A stretch of DNA of 64,000 bases from JBFLYN01 sp040756655 (GTDB taxonomy: Bacteria; Bacillota; Sulfobacillia; UBA8153), in NCBI GenBank assembly GCA_040756655.1, contig JBFLYN010000010.1, positions 1 through 64,000 of the forward strand, given 5' to 3'. The notes below the pieces were generated by a model. It searched no databases. It had not been told where the DNA came from and worked only from the letters and a program-made list of their open reading frames with translations. Position numbers and translations under genes: made by a program. Shown here in pieces: positions 7,798 to 16,639 of this stretch. Every line of letters starts with the position of its first letter. Positions within the stretch are counted from its first letter, which is position 1.

Positions 7798-8664
7798 GTG
7801 GCCTTGGTGTTGGTTAGATCACGTTTGGGTCACTGGTGGTCTCTGGGCACCGGTGTGGTGCTGGTGGCCGGGTCGGTGCTGGTGGGGCTGGAAATCATAC
7901 GCCTGTACTGGGTAGTCGCGGCGCTGGGGGTGTGGGCGGCCGTGGGATACTTCTTGGACCGGGTGTTCTTCTACAGCCTGGCAGGCACCGTCCATGAGGT
8001 GCTCCTGCGCGACCTTCTCAAGGCTTCAGCCTGGTACCGCAAGGCCGTGGACTCTGGGTCCAGCGAACCCCTCACCCAAGCCAGACTCGGCCATTATTCC
8101 CTGGTAGAAGGTGACCATGTTGAGGCCATGAGGCTCCTGGAAGAAGCGCTGATGCGTGCCCCGCGCCATGTCCCGGCCCGGTTGGACCTGGCCTTGACCT
8201 ATACCAAGCTGGGCAAGCAGGCCGAAGCACTTGAACAGGCCGGGCGCGCCCTGGCTATCCGGCCTTCTTCCTATGAAGCCTGGGCCGTGCTGGGCATGGT
8301 CCGGAAGCTCTTGGGCGACCTCCAGGGGGCACGCGTAGCTACCGCGCGCGCCCTGGAGCTCAACGATGATCTGGCACTGGCACATAGCAACATGGGCGAA
8401 ATCTTGTATCTCCTGGGCGTCCATGAAGAAGCCAAGCGCCACCTGCAGCGAGCGGTGACGTTGGCCCCGGATGTACCTGATGGGCACTACTGGCTGGGCG
8501 CCATCTACTTGGACGAGAACAATATTCCCCGGGCCCGGGAGGAGCTGGTAGAGGCCCTAAACCGCCACATCCAGCAGGATTACCTGTCCAACGTGACCCG
8601 GCAGATGATCCTGGAGAAGCTGGCCCAGGTGTCGGGACCTCAGTCGGTCAGGACAAAGGCATAG
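7798..8664 (+). CDS. TPR-repeat membrane protein
   Basis: Two N-terminal membrane segments (about residues 16-34 and 38-58) are followed by a cytoplasmic domain of five or so tetratricopeptide repeats (for example ARLDLALTYTKLGKQAEALE, AHSNMGEILYLLGVHEEAKR). TPRs bind partner proteins; the partner is unknown. GGAGG at 7794-7798 overlaps the first GTG, so the real start is more likely TTG 7804 or GTG 7807. The end overlaps the SLH gene on the opposite strand by 25 nt, tail to tail, with no terminator between them. Confidence 0.8.
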   Translation: MALVLVRSRLGHWWSLGTGVVLVAGSVLVGLEIIRLYWVVAALGVWAAVGYFLDRVFFYSLAGTVHEVLLRDLLKASAWYRKAVDSGSSEPLTQARLGHYSLVEGDHVEAMRLLEEALMRAPRHVPARLDLALTYTKLGKQAEALEQAGRALAIRPSSYEAWAVLGMVRKLLGDLQGARVATARALELNDDLALAHSNMGEILYLLGVHEEAKRHLQRAVTLAPDVPDGHYWLGAIYLDENNIPRAREELVEALNRHIQQDYLSNVTRQMILEKLAQVSGPQSVRTKA

Positions 8665-10211
8665 TCCTCCCGGGCGTCCGCAAGTAGCCAGAAGGTCAGC
8701 GCAATCGAACGCTCTCTTCCCGGCGCCACGGCGGTGATCTCAACCAGCTGCAACCCCGGGTCCAGGCCTGGTGGCAGCAACCGCGACCCGCTCCACAGCT
8801 CTGGGCCCGCCACCAGTTCCAACAGCTCGCCATCAGAAAACCGGGCGAACACCCGGTTGACTATGGGCCAGGCCACGGCCTCTATTACCAGGCGCTGGCC
8901 GGGATAGCAAGTACCCGGGTAGAGCCACCCCATTAAGCCCAGGTCCCCGGCCACCTGGAACGCCAAGAGCGCGCCCCGGCTGGCTCCCGACGGAAAGTCC
9001 GCCTGTACCTTTATGGTGTAGGTGCCATCAGGCCAAGCTGGTGGCACCGGGTACGGGGCGAACCACTCGAGCCCACCACCGGTAGGCTGCCTTGCCAACT
9101 CCCCCTCAAGCTCTCCGTTGTTCCACCTGACTTGCCAAGCCGGGGTGCTGGTGTACACGTAGAGCGCCAGGTTTGAACCCGGCTGCGCCACTGCCGGCAG
9201 GACATGGCCCCATACCCGGTAATCTACGATATAGACAGGCTGCATCACCGACCAGTGAACCATGCCGTTCCGATCTGTCACCCAGCCCCGGGCGAAGTAC
9301 AGACCGGACGGGAGAAGCCTACCCGACGCCTGGGTGCCATCCCACAGCACGCTGGCAGGCGGGGGACCGGGTGTGGCCGGGATCGGGTTGAAGGTCCGGA
9401 GCACAGCGCCCCGGCTGTCGGTGATGGCCAGGTTCCAAGTGGTGACGTTGCGGTTCTTCAGGACATCCAGGTAGATCTCGACCAGATCGTCTATGCCGTC
9501 GCCGTCCGGGGAGAAAGCCGGAGGGACGACTCTCAGCAGCAAGACGCAGGACCGGTAAATGATGGTCACGGCTTCGGCCCGGGTCATCAACTGCTGGGGG
9601 CGGAGGGTTCCGTCCTCGTAGCCCTGGACGATCCCCAGCCGGGCGGCGGCGGCCATGGCCGGCCTGGCGTGAGGCGAGACTGCGTGATGGTCGGGAAACA
9701 TGTAGAGGGCCAAGGCCACCTCAGCCGGCGAGAGGGCCGATGCGTAGGGCTCAAGGCCCAGTCCCAAAATGAGCTGAGACACGGCGACCTCCCGGGTCAA
9801 GTGGTTTTCCGGTCCGAAGAACTGCTCGCCGGCAGGCAGTATTCCCCGGTGATAGGCTGCCGAGATATGCCCGAAGGCAGGCTTGGTGGCATTGATGGTC
9901 AGACCCGTGGGCACATCCAGGTAGGGGACAGGCCATGATACCGGGTTGAGGCGAAAAGCCTTGGCCAGCAGCACGGCATATTCGGCCCTCGTCATCTGGC
10001 GGTTGGGCCAAAAGAGCGTATAGGCTCCATCCAAGAACACCCAGCCATCGGTGACCCCCTCTTCCCACATGACCCACACGTAAGGGCGGGACCAATGGCC
10101 ACCCAGGTCAGCGTACCAGGGCTCATGGGCCTGGGTGGGGCTGGAAAGCCCCAAAACCAGGCAGGTCGCCACTAACCACAACAGGGCCGACCAGCGCGCG
10201 GTGTGTTTCAC
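8640..10211 (-). CDS. S-layer homology surface protein with FlgD-like domain
   Basis: Exported cell-wall protein. GTG 10211 is chosen because AAGGAAGG lies 7 nt before it and it opens a classic signal peptide (KHTARW, hydrophobic core, PTQA). Three SLH domains follow: YADLGGHWSRPYVWVM, FGHISAAYHRGILP and ARLGIVQGYEDGTLRP, each ending near TRAE or TREV. These normally bind pyruvylated secondary wall polymer. After them comes a FlgD/gliding-type immunoglobulin-like domain starting FSPDGDGIDD with LWDGTQASGRLLPSGLY. The C-terminal 200 residues are beta-rich and unassigned. The frame extends upstream to 10370 but without a good start. It is divergent from the pilus operon, with a shared 480-bp control region. 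Confidence 0.85.
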   Translation of the reverse strand: MKHTARWSALLWLVATCLVLGLSSPTQAHEPWYADLGGHWSRPYVWVMWEEGVTDGWVFLDGAYTLFWPNRQMTRAEYAVLLAKAFRLNPVSWPVPYLDVPTGLTINATKPAFGHISAAYHRGILPAGEQFFGPENHLTREVAVSQLILGLGLEPYASALSPAEVALALYMFPDHHAVSPHARPAMAAAARLGIVQGYEDGTLRPQQLMTRAEAVTIIYRSCVLLLRVVPPAFSPDGDGIDDLVEIYLDVLKNRNVTTWNLAITDSRGAVLRTFNPIPATPGPPPASVLWDGTQASGRLLPSGLYFARGWVTDRNGMVHWSVMQPVYIVDYRVWGHVLPAVAQPGSNLALYVYTSTPAWQVRWNNGELEGELARQPTGGGLEWFAPYPVPPAWPDGTYTIKVQADFPSGASRGALLAFQVAGDLGLMGWLYPGTCYPGQRLVIEAVAWPIVNRVFARFSDGELLELVAGPELWSGSRLLPPGLDPGLQLVEITAVAPGRERSIALTFWLLADAREDYAFVLTD

Positions 10212-10363
10212 GGGGCAGGCCTTCCTTTCCATAGGCCACTCGGCGCTCCGGGAGATGTGGTTCGACTCGACCATGTCCCGGTCCTTCCAAATTATGGTTT
10301 GGCGCGGGCCCCACAATCGCTGGTAGGCCCGGTGATAGGGCGAAACCTGTCGAGAAAAACCCT

Positions 10364-10392
10364 TTGACACGTGTCATACAGGGGCATAAAAT
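10364..10392 (+). promoter_or_regulatory. strong sigma-A promoter of the pilus operon
   Basis: Consensus -35 TTGACA (10364-10369), 17-nt spacer, -10 TAAAAT (10387-10392). It points toward cpaB, giving an untranslated leader of about 300 nt. Confidence 0.8.
10365..10376. promoter_or_regulatory. palindromic operator candidate over the -35
   Basis: TGACACGTGTCA is a perfect 12-bp palindrome covering five of six -35 bases of the pilus promoter. A protein bound here would block RNA polymerase, and it also lies upstream of the divergent SLH gene. Confidence 0.6.
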
Positions 10393-10695
10393 GACGGTGT
10401 CAGACCAAATTCTGGCAGGAACGGCAGAAGCAGGAAGGACGGCGGGGAAGTTTGTGGGCAGTCTTCACCTTGCTGGTACTGGTGCACCGGGAGGGAGGTG
10501 AACTACCAGGGACAGGCGCGTGCGGGAAGGCGCCCAAGTCCCAGGTGGCCCTGGCGCAGCTCCACTCACGGGTGAGTCTGCCTGCCTGAACCCAAAAAAT
10601 TCAATAGCCACCGGCGCCCTCGCACTCGCCGTTCTTCCCTGGTTCTGCTGCCCTGGCCATCCGGTCTAGATTACCAACTGCCAAGGGGTGAGCTC
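10393..10695 (+). other. long leader of the pilus operon
   Basis: No gene is visible. The leader can fold: GGGAC...GTCCC encloses GGCGC...GCGCC at about 10511-10541, and ACTCAC-GG-GTGAGT forms a tight hairpin near 10562-10576. Consensus parts of the c-di-GMP riboswitch classes that often sit before pilus genes were not recognised. It could be an unclassified regulatory leader or simply a long 5-prime UTR. Confidence 0.4.
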
Positions 10696-11346
10696 GTGGC
10701 CCGACTGCGTGAGTATCGCCACCTGCTTTTGGCCCTAGGACTGGCGCTGGTTGCGGGACTCAATGTGTACAGCTATCTTGCAGACCTCCAGTTGAGTGGC
10801 CCAGTGGTGGTCACCGCGGCCAACATCGAAGCTGGGAGTGTGTTGACCCCGGCCATGGTCAGGACTAGCTACGTGCACCCCGAAGCTATCCACCCTTTGG
10901 CTTTTAGGGACCGCCAGGCCGCCGTGGGTCGGGTGGCCCTGGTGCCCATGGTGGCGGGGGAACAGGTGCTGGTAGCCAAGACTTCAGCGGATCCAACCTA
11001 CCGGGGACTGGGTGCCCGCATCCCGCCTGAACTGCGAGCGGTCTACGTGCCTGCCACCGGTTTTCGGGGACTGGCTGGTGCCCTGGTCCCGGGTGAACGA
11101 GTGGACGTGGTTTACGTCAGCTCGGACTTGCGGCTGGGGGTGGCGAATGCCGTAACGGTGGTCTGGGGGGCCATGGTACTGGATGTCAGGGACGAGCGTG
11201 GCGGCAGGTATGATGGGACCAGGGACAGCTCTCCTGGGGGCCTGATCCTGCTGGTGACCCCGGTGGAAGCGGAAAAACTGGCGTTTTGCCTCAAAACTGG
11301 TTCCTTGTTTGTGAGCCTGGCGCCGCTGGCCAGTAGCCCGCCTTGA
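10696..11346 (+). CDS. cpaB: Flp pilus assembly protein CpaB/RcpC
   Basis: 216 aa. One N-terminal membrane anchor (about residues 8-28) is followed by a SAF domain (VVVTAANIEAGSVLTPAMV) and an RcpC/CpaB domain (GFRGLAGALVPGERVDVVYV). CpaB is an extracytoplasmic scaffold of the Tad machine. GTG 10696 follows GGGGTGA with 6 nt spacing. First gene of the tad operon; 53 nt separate it from cpaE. Confidence 0.9.
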   Translation: MARLREYRHLLLALGLALVAGLNVYSYLADLQLSGPVVVTAANIEAGSVLTPAMVRTSYVHPEAIHPLAFRDRQAAVGRVALVPMVAGEQVLVAKTSADPTYRGLGARIPPELRAVYVPATGFRGLAGALVPGERVDVVYVSSDLRLGVANAVTVVWGAMVLDVRDERGGRYDGTRDSSPGGLILLVTPVEAEKLAFCLKTGSLFVSLAPLASSPP

Positions 11347-11399
11347 GCGGAGCAATAGGCCAGGCACGCCCAGGATAAAGTTGCCCGGCGAAGGGTGGA

Positions 11400-12545
11400 A
11401 TGGCTGTGGGGCGGCTGACCCTCAAGCCTGCAAGGGACGGAGCATCATCTGCATCAGCTGTGCGCGCAGTGGCCGTGGGGGCCGGGCTCAACCTGGTCGA
11501 ACTCCGGGTCGCGCACCCAGAATATGCCTTCGTTGCACACTTGGCCGACCCGGCGCTCTTGGACGCCTTCATCCTGGACTGTCGCCCGGAGGCAGTAGTC
11601 ATGGGGGCGGATCTCCGGGACAGGATGGACCTCATAGCCAGGCGCCACCCGGGTGTCAAACTGGTGCAGGCAAGGACCCTGGAACCGGCGCGCCCCCAGT
11701 CCGGGCCGGAGGTCCAGTCGACCCCGTCCTGCCCGGGGGGGATACCCCTGCCCCAGCAACTGGTGGTGGTCTGGAGTCCCAAGGGAGGAGTAGGGAAGAC
11801 CTTCGTGGTGGCCAACGTGGCCACGGCCGTGGCGCGCAGGAGCCGCTTTGGCGTGGCTTTGCTGGACTTGGACCTTCACTCGGCCGACAGCGGAGTGTAC
11901 CTGGATCTTCTGGAAGGGCCTGGCATCGTCGATATCTTGCCCTACCTCTCGGAACTGAGGCCCGAGCACCTCGAAAACTACATGGTTCGCCACCCGCGGT
12001 CAGGTCTACTGGTCTTGCTGGGGCCGGCCCGACCGGAATTGGCCGATTTCGTCCGGCTAGAACACGTGCTGAAAATCGTGGAACTGGCTAGGAGACGGTT
12101 TGGTTTCGTGTTTGTGGACCTACCGCCCCACGCGGGCGAGGAGACGGTATACGAGTGCATGGAGCAGGCCAGCCGGATCCTGGTAGTGACCACCCAGGAT
12201 GCAGCATCCCTGCGCCAGACCCGGCTGACGCTGGAGGTAATGCAGAAGCTGAAGATTGACGTGCCCAATTGCGTGTGGGTCATACTCAACCGCCTTCATG
12301 CCGGTGCTCCCATACCTCCAGAGCGCGTGGAGGACTTCCTCGGTCACCCGGTGGCTGCCCGCTTGGAGGAGGACCGGCGGGCAGTAGAGCAGTCCCAGTT
12401 CGAAGGAAGACCCCTTGTGGAGACCGGCCGAAACCAGCGTCTAAGCGGGGCGCTGGACGCCCTGGCCCAGAGGCTTTGCCCCGGTGGGCCGGTCGACGGG
12501 CACGGCTGCCGGGGAGGCATAAAAGCTCTATTTCGGAAGGGTTGA
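11400..12545 (+). CDS. cpaE: CpaE/TadZ-like pilus localisation ATPase
   Basis: 381 aa. A degenerate receiver-like N-terminal part (AVVMGADLRDRMDLIARRHP) lacks a clear phospho-Asp, as is common for TadZ/CpaE. A MinD/ParA ATPase follows, with deviant Walker A SPKGGVGKT at about residue 128, LLDLDLHS and FVFVDLPP. CpaE places the Tad machine in the cell. ATG 11400 has GAAGGGTGG upstream. It is 6 nt from cpaF. Confidence 0.9.
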   Translation: MAVGRLTLKPARDGASSASAVRAVAVGAGLNLVELRVAHPEYAFVAHLADPALLDAFILDCRPEAVVMGADLRDRMDLIARRHPGVKLVQARTLEPARPQSGPEVQSTPSCPGGIPLPQQLVVVWSPKGGVGKTFVVANVATAVARRSRFGVALLDLDLHSADSGVYLDLLEGPGIVDILPYLSELRPEHLENYMVRHPRSGLLVLLGPARPELADFVRLEHVLKIVELARRRFGFVFVDLPPHAGEETVYECMEQASRILVVTTQDAASLRQTRLTLEVMQKLKIDVPNCVWVILNRLHAGAPIPPERVEDFLGHPVAARLEEDRRAVEQSQFEGRPLVETGRNQRLSGALDALAQRLCPGGPVDGHGCRGGIKALFRKG

Positions 12546-12551
12546 GGCCAC

Positions 12552-13850
12552 TTGTCATTGCTAGAGAGGCTCGAAAAGCACCGGGCCGGACACGCGGCGG
12601 CCGGTCCAGCATCGGTCGAGGAGATCGTGAGCCGGGTGCGGGACCGAGTGCTGGAATCTCATGCCAGTACCGTGTTCAAAGCCCGCGGCGAAGCGGGTAA
12701 GCGTGCGCAGCTTTTGACGCTGGTGACCCAGCTCCTGGTCAGCGACGGCTTGAGCCTGCCCAGGCTATCGCGAGAGGCCCTCGCTGAGCATGTAGTCCAG
12801 GAACTGGTGGGTTACGGTCCCATCGACTCCCTGGTTTCCGATGGCCAGGTCAGTGAGATCATGGTCAACGGTCCGGGCGAGGTGTACATAGAGCGTGATG
12901 GCCGGCTATTACGGACGGCAGTGGCCTTCGACAGTGAAGAACAGCTGACCGACCTGATAGTGCGCATGGTGGCACCCCTGGGCCGCCGCGTCGACCGGTC
13001 TGCTCCGTACGTTGACGCCCGCCTCCCGGATGGTTCCAGGATTAACGCGGTGCTGCCCCCACTGTCCCTTAACGGGCCGGTGCTCACCATCAGGAAGTTC
13101 CCGCAACGGCTGACCAATTTGGCCGACTTGGTCCACCTGGGGTCGCTCAGCGTTGAGATGGCAGCATTTCTCGAAAAAATGGTGCACTGCCGGGCCAACA
13201 TGGTTATGTCCGGTGGTACGTCTTCCGGGAAGACCACTACCCTCAACGTCATATGCCTTCTGGTACCGTCGGACGAGCGTCTCATAACCATTGAGGATTC
13301 TGCCGAACTCCGGCTGGTGGGCCGTCACGTGGTCAGTCTCGAGACCCGCCCGGCCAACATGGAGGGAAAAGGGGCGGTAGAACTCAGGGACCTGGTGCGA
13401 AATGCCCTGCGCATGCGTCCCGACCGGTTGGTGATCGGTGAAGTACGGGGACCCGAGGCCTTTGACCTGGTCCAGAGCATGAATACCGGGCATCCTGGCT
13501 CGTTGACCACGGTCCATGCCAACAGTTGCCGCGATGCCCTCAAGCGTCTAGAGGGCATGGTGCTGATGGCCGGGAGCGGCTTGCCGCTGGCAGTGGTCCG
13601 GCAGCATCTGGCCGCCGCCATTGATGTGATCGTCCATCACAGCCGGGTACCGGGAGGTGGACGCAGGGTTACCGAAATCGCCGTGATGGAAAGGTCTGAT
13701 GACGGGGACCTGAGCCTTACGTGTGTCTACCGGGATCTGACATGGGGAAGGTCGTCCCGGCCTGAGTTTGTGGCTGACAGTGCGCTTCCCCCATGGATGC
13801 ATGGGTGGATGGAGGGAAGGGATGCCGGGACCGGTACCGGTCCGCCATGA
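12552..13850 (+). CDS. cpaF: CpaF/TadA secretion ATPase
   Basis: 432 aa hexameric ATPase powering Flp pilus assembly. It has VGYGPIDSLVSD and SEIMVNGPGEVYIER at the N-terminal domain, Walker A SGGTSSGKTT (about residues 220-229), the Asp box ITIEDSAELRL, Walker B RPDRLVIGEVRG and a His box LTTVHANS. The start is TTG 12552, after GGAAGGGTTGAGG. Stop overlaps the tadB start (ATGA). Confidence 0.95.
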   Translation: MSLLERLEKHRAGHAAAGPASVEEIVSRVRDRVLESHASTVFKARGEAGKRAQLLTLVTQLLVSDGLSLPRLSREALAEHVVQELVGYGPIDSLVSDGQVSEIMVNGPGEVYIERDGRLLRTAVAFDSEEQLTDLIVRMVAPLGRRVDRSAPYVDARLPDGSRINAVLPPLSLNGPVLTIRKFPQRLTNLADLVHLGSLSVEMAAFLEKMVHCRANMVMSGGTSSGKTTTLNVICLLVPSDERLITIEDSAELRLVGRHVVSLETRPANMEGKGAVELRDLVRNALRMRPDRLVIGEVRGPEAFDLVQSMNTGHPGSLTTVHANSCRDALKRLEGMVLMAGSGLPLAVVRQHLAAAIDVIVHHSRVPGGGRRVTEIAVMERSDDGDLSLTCVYRDLTWGRSSRPEFVADSALPPWMHGWMEGRDAGTGTGPP

Positions 13851-14686
13851 GACTCCTGCTGATTGCCTCCTGTGTATCGGGGGTGGTGCTGGTTATTGCC
13901 GCGGCAACCTTGCCGCTTTCCCTGAGATGGCGGGGCCGCCTTCTGCGTCTAAGGGGCGGTGAGGCTGGCAGGAGCCGGACGGGCACCCATACGCAGGACA
14001 GGGCAAAGCTGGCGCTGGCCATGGGCGGGGGCTTAGTCGGACTGTGGGTGACCAACCATCCCTGGGGACTGCCGGTGGGCGCCGGAACCGGGTACGTGCT
14101 GTCCCGGCTCCGGATGACCGCCAGGAACCGCAAGGCCCGCGGGCATTGCCGACAGCAGGCGGAATACCTGTGCCTTTCAGTCGCCAACAGCCTGCGGGCG
14201 GGCCAGAGTCTCCCCGAAGCCCTGGCTACCGCTGCCCACCGTGTCGGGCCGCCACTGGCGCCCGCCGTGCTAGCGGCCATTGGCCGTCACCAGGCTGGCG
14301 TCCCACTGCTTGACGCGTTTGCCGAGCTAGCCTCCCGGCCTACAGGGTCGGGATTGGGTCACGTGGCCGAAGTCCTGTCCATCCACCAGGAAGCTGGTGG
14401 AGAGTTACCGCTGCTGCTCACCCTGGCTGCCGGGACTCTCCGTGAACGCCGGCTACTTCAAAAGGAAGTCGAAGCCCGTACGGTGGAAGCGCGGCTAAGC
14501 GCCCGCATTTTGGCGGGCATCCCGGTACTGGTTACCTTCTATCTGGCGAAATGGCAGCCAGCGAGCCTTGTTCCGCTGGTTATGTACCCTGCAGGAAGGG
14601 CAGCCCTGGCACTAGCCATTGGCTTGTGGTTGACGGGTCTGGTGGTTACATCGTACTTGGTGGGAGGGGAGGAGAGCTGGGAGTGA
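13847..14686 (+). CDS. tadB: TadB pilus inner-membrane platform protein
   Basis: 279 aa, T2SSF/GspF domain (YLCLSVANSLRAGQSLPEAL...VLSIHQEAGGELPLLL) with an N-terminal membrane segment and two C-terminal ones. With TadC it forms the membrane platform for the CpaF motor. ATG 13847 overlaps the cpaF stop; an upstream in-frame GTG/ATG at 13793 lies inside cpaF and is rejected. Overlaps tadC by GTGA. Confidence 0.9.
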   Translation: MRLLLIASCVSGVVLVIAAATLPLSLRWRGRLLRLRGGEAGRSRTGTHTQDRAKLALAMGGGLVGLWVTNHPWGLPVGAGTGYVLSRLRMTARNRKARGHCRQQAEYLCLSVANSLRAGQSLPEALATAAHRVGPPLAPAVLAAIGRHQAGVPLLDAFAELASRPTGSGLGHVAEVLSIHQEAGGELPLLLTLAAGTLRERRLLQKEVEARTVEARLSARILAGIPVLVTFYLAKWQPASLVPLVMYPAGRAALALAIGLWLTGLVVTSYLVGGEESWE

Positions 14687-15519
14687 AAGCCGGCCTGGCC
14701 GCCGCTTGCACCGGTCTGGCCATCTTCGTGATGGTGGACGGGGTTTTTGCCAGGAAGTACCGGCGCTGGACTGCGCTTGTGGGCACTCGCGCCGACTCCT
14801 GCGGAAGGCTCCTCGAGGTCCTGGCCGACCTACCGTACCCGGCTGGGTGTGGTGATTTGCCGGGCAGGTTGCGCCTGGCAGGAAGGCCGTGTTTCACGAA
14901 AGCTGCGTGGGTCAGGCGCCGGCTGGGTTCACTGGCCCTGGGAGGATCGATACTGCTTGTGCTGTTTTTGGTCTGCCCGGCCCTGCTGCCTGCTCCCGCA
15001 GCCTTTTGCGTTGCCGCCATGTCTTACTGGTGGCCCGACCTGTGGCTGGCCAGGGAGTGCCGCGTGCGTCGGCGGAAGGTCCAAACCGCTTTTCCGGGTT
15101 TTCTTGATCTCATGGCCACGTGCGCCAATGCTGGCCACAGCCTTTACACGTCTCTGCTGACCGTGGCTCCCCGCGTGTCCGGACCTCTGGGAGAGATCTT
15201 CAGGGAGGTGTGTCAGCAACTGGAGTCCGGCCGGAGGTTGTGGGCGGCACTGGAGTATGCCCGGGGCAACGCCGGGCTTGCAGAAGTAGATACCTTTGTC
15301 ACCGCCATGGCGGAGGCCGACGCCCTGGGGGCGCCCATAGCAGAGACCCTGAGAAACCTGGCGTCGCTGGCCCGTACCCAGCGCCGGTACGCCCTGGAGG
15401 CCGCGGCTGCCACCCTGCCTCTTAAACTCAGTATATGCACTATTGTCTTCTTCTTGCCCCCGGTCTTCGTGCTCCTAGTAGTACCTAACTTGATGGCCTT
15501 TCTGATCAGTGCCTGGTAG
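14683..15519 (+). CDS. tadC: TadC pilus inner-membrane platform protein
   Basis: 278 aa, second T2SSF-domain protein (FLDLMATCANAGHSLYTSLLTVAPRV, ALEYARGNAGLAEVDTFVTAM) with N-terminal, central and C-terminal hydrophobic segments. GTG 14683 with GGGAGGGGAGGAG upstream. The frame runs upstream to 14551 but only through tadB. 15 nt to the pilin gene. Confidence 0.9.
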   Translation: MKAGLAAACTGLAIFVMVDGVFARKYRRWTALVGTRADSCGRLLEVLADLPYPAGCGDLPGRLRLAGRPCFTKAAWVRRRLGSLALGGSILLVLFLVCPALLPAPAAFCVAAMSYWWPDLWLARECRVRRRKVQTAFPGFLDLMATCANAGHSLYTSLLTVAPRVSGPLGEIFREVCQQLESGRRLWAALEYARGNAGLAEVDTFVTAMAEADALGAPIAETLRNLASLARTQRRYALEAAAATLPLKLSICTIVFFLPPVFVLLVVPNLMAFLISAW

Positions 15520-15534
15520 AAAGGAGAAAGACTT

Positions 15535-15711
15535 ATGATGCTGTTTTTCAAGGTGAAGCTCGGTTCGCGCAGGGGAGCAACCACAGCTGAGTATGCGCTG
15601 ATCCTTGCCTTGGTCGTAGTAGTTCTCATTACCACCTTGAATAGCTTGGGCTCTGTGCTCAATGAGAAGCTGAGGTTGATCATCGACCAGCTCACCCAGG
15701 TCGGGGGTTAG
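15535..15711 (+). CDS. flp: Flp-type class IVb prepilin
   Basis: 58 aa, read directly from the sequence: a short basic leader (MMLFFKVKLGSRRG), then ATTAEYALILALVVVVLIT. Prepilin peptidase should cut after the Gly at residue 14, leaving Ala at +1, with the essential Glu at +5 followed by Tyr, the Flp signature. The hydrophobic helix is the packing core of the pilus. AAAGGAGAAAG precedes ATG 15535; ATG 15538 is an equal alternative. No prepilin peptidase gene lies nearby, so a peptidase elsewhere must be used. Confidence 0.9.
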   Translation: MMLFFKVKLGSRRGATTAEYALILALVVVVLITTLNSLGSVLNEKLRLIIDQLTQVGG

Positions 15712-15714
15712 GAG

Positions 15715-16125
15715 TTGACCGAACTGGGAAGAGCTGGTGATCGCCGTGGCACCGTGGCAGTGGAATTCGCCCTGGTTTCCACGTTGCTGCTGTTCCTTCT
15801 GTTCATCATCATAGACCTGGGGTTAGCTCTCCACGTACGCCTGGTGCTGGGTGCTGCAGCCCGCGAGGGTGCCCGGCAGGCGGCGGTGGACGGCGGTGCA
15901 TCCGCCCGTGCCATGCAGCGAGTGCTGGACTACTTGTATATGGCGGGTATTGGGCCCGAGGACGCGGAGATCAGTTTCATGCCCGCGGCCGCCTCCTACG
16001 GCACACCCGTGACGGTTACTGTCAGCTATCACTACCGGTTCACTGTGCCTTTAGTCCAGGCGGTGCTGGGACCGCTGGTACACCTTCAAGGCACGGCCGT
16101 AACCCGTAGTGAAAGGCTACGATGA
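15715..16125 (+). CDS. tadE: TadE-like minor pseudopilin
   Basis: 136 aa. Starts at TTG 15715, 3 nt after the flp stop, with GGGGGTTAGGAG as ribosome site. RRGTVAVEFALVSTLLLFLLFIIID is a TadE domain with the Glu-containing pilin-like helix; AAREGARQAAVDG follows. The C-terminal half is extracytoplasmic. Minor subunit of the Flp pilus, possibly processed by the same peptidase. Overlaps the next gene (ATGA). Confidence 0.88.
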   Translation: MTELGRAGDRRGTVAVEFALVSTLLLFLLFIIIDLGLALHVRLVLGAAAREGARQAAVDGGASARAMQRVLDYLYMAGIGPEDAEISFMPAAASYGTPVTVTVSYHYRFTVPLVQAVLGPLVHLQGTAVTRSERLR

Positions 16126-16604
16126 GTAGCCACAGACGCGGGGCTGTGGCCGCGATGGTCATACTGCTCCTACCAGCGTTCACCGCATTGCTGGCGCTGG
16201 TGGCGGATCTTGGGTTAGTGCTCCACGCCAGGGCGGCGCTCAGGGCATCCGCTGACCTCGCGGCCCTGGCCGGAGTACAGGAACTGGACCTGGAAGCCCT
16301 GGCTCAAGGGGAGCCCAGGTTACTGCCGGACGTGGCGATGACAGTGGCAAACACCTACGCCCGGGCCAATATCAGCAAGCAACTGGGGAATGCGGCAGGG
16401 CAGGTTCTCCAGGTGAAGGTGGATGTGTACAACGCCAGTGCCCGTGAGCCCTTGGTTCACGACCGCACTGGACGGTTGCTGGAGGCACCCACCGTGTGTG
16501 TGCGACTGACCCTGCCCCTGCGGTTGGTCTTGGCCACCCGCATCATGGGGCGGTCTGAGTACCGCGTGGAAGCCCATGCCGATGCGGCAGTTGTCCGGAG
16601 GTAG
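16122..16604 (+). CDS. TadG/TadE-family pilus protein
   Basis: 160 aa. RRGAVAAMVILLLPAFTALLALVADLGLVLHAR is a TadG-type N-terminal (pilus assembly Flp/TadE/G-like) segment, followed by ALRASADLAALAGVQEL and an outside domain. It lacks the large von Willebrand domain of proteobacterial TadG, so it is a short form. Last gene of the tad operon; a 10-bp hairpin follows. Confidence 0.82.
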   Translation: MSSHRRGAVAAMVILLLPAFTALLALVADLGLVLHARAALRASADLAALAGVQELDLEALAQGEPRLLPDVAMTVANTYARANISKQLGNAAGQVLQVKVDVYNASAREPLVHDRTGRLLEAPTVCVRLTLPLRLVLATRIMGRSEYRVEAHADAAVVRR

Positions 16605-16613
16605 GCCGGGGAG

Positions 16614-16639
16614 GAGGGTGGGAGATCAGTCCCGCCCTC
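16614..16639. repeat. inverted repeat between convergent genes
   Basis: GAGGGTGGGA / TCCCGCCCTC with a 6-nt loop (one G-T pair) lies directly after the tad operon. No T run follows on either strand, so termination here is uncertain. Confidence 0.5.

Noticed and set aside
9204..9938. 244-codon plus-strand frame inside the SLH gene
   Set aside because: The minus-strand frame has clear SLH domains and a signal peptide; this one is its shadow.
10393..10695. c-di-GMP riboswitch upstream of the pilus genes
   Set aside because: Expected from related organisms, but the conserved aptamer bases were not found by eye.
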